From assembly GCA_035493895.1 (NCBI GenBank), contig DATJHM010000316.1, forward strand, positions 1-15,712: a stretch of DNA of 15,712 nt, given 5' to 3'. Below, piece by piece: positions 15,578 through 15,712 of this stretch. A program made the position numbers and the translations under genes. The stretch is from DATJHM01 sp035493895. GTDB lineage: Bacteria > Chloroflexota > Ktedonobacteria > Ktedonobacterales > Ktedonobacteraceae. The notes under the pieces were generated by a model that was not told where the DNA came from, did no database searches, and was given only the letters and a program-made list of their open reading frames with translations. Positions within the stretch are counted from its first letter, which is position 1, and each line of letters opens with the position of its first letter.

Positions 15578-15660
15578 TATCTACTGGATATCTCGCTAAT
15601 TTAGCTTTTGTAAGGATGAGCCACATTTTTATTGTTAAATGCTGGAACTTAAGGTAGAAT

Positions 15661-15712
15661 ATGATCCACGAAACTGAACTAAAGCAAAACAATAAAACGA
15701 GTAAGAGAAACA
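15661..15712 (+). CDS. Possible start of a gene running off the window
   Basis: An ATG at 15661 opens a frame that stays open to the window end (MIHETELKQNNKTSKRN). AAGG at 15651-15654 lies six bases upstream, a good ribosome site. The first residues are Lys/Asn-rich like the A-rich genes of this end. It follows the repressor on the same strand after about 80 bases. Seventeen codons are too few to be sure that this is a gene. Confidence 0.4.
   Translation, partial: MIHETELKQNNKTSKRN

Noticed and set aside
1..15712. CRISPR array, insertion sequence, transposase or toxin-antitoxin pair
   Set aside because: I saw no regularly spaced repeats, no transposase motifs and no terminal inverted repeats. 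The repressor and 83-residue protein are divergent, not an operon, so a toxin-antitoxin reading is poorly supported.

Overview
The window looks like a piece of a Ktedonobacteria-type genome (phylum Chloroflexota). This is an inference from protein style: two ~900-residue ATPase-LuxR (MalT-like/LAL) regulators, a short helix-turn-helix joined to a GAF-like domain, a membrane-anchored protein with a Pro/Thr-rich stalk and a beta-rich domain, and a membrane histidine kinase with a GAF-like region. No rRNA or other phylogenetic marker is present.

Left part (1-4222): a minus-strand HTH-GAF regulator; an AT-rich gap; a minus-strand YbaK-type aminoacyl-tRNA deacylase; a divergent plus-strand membrane-anchored surface protein; and a minus-strand polyprenol-phosphate-type glycosyltransferase with two C-terminal membrane helices. 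Centre (4223-11862): a regulatory block in which a minus-strand LuxR-ATPase diverges from a plus-strand unit made of a histidine kinase and a second LuxR-ATPase. No receiver-domain response regulator is present. A perfect 13-bp stem-loop lies between the kinase and the second regulator, just ahead of its ribosome-binding site.

Right-centre (11986-14201): a possible small membrane protein, a SnoaL/NTF2-like (DUF1348-like) protein, a multi-pass membrane protein and a Uma2-family PD-(D/E)XK nuclease.

Right end (14319-15712): a minus-strand stretch matches the 3' part of a threonine tRNA, from the anticodon stem to CCA, with no recognisable 5' half. This is the footprint left when an integrative element inserts into a tRNA gene. 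Its orientation places the element to the right, and the genes there do look foreign: a Lys/Glu-rich A-rich 94-residue protein, an 83-residue unknown protein, and a divergent Cro/C1-type repressor. Those last two share a compact control region with overlapping promoters and a repeated TACGTAGTTG box 42 bp apart, much like a phage or ICE immunity switch. A possible further gene starts at 15661 and runs off the window.

The strongest candidates for something new are the element boundary with its switch, and the LuxR / kinase / LuxR block.
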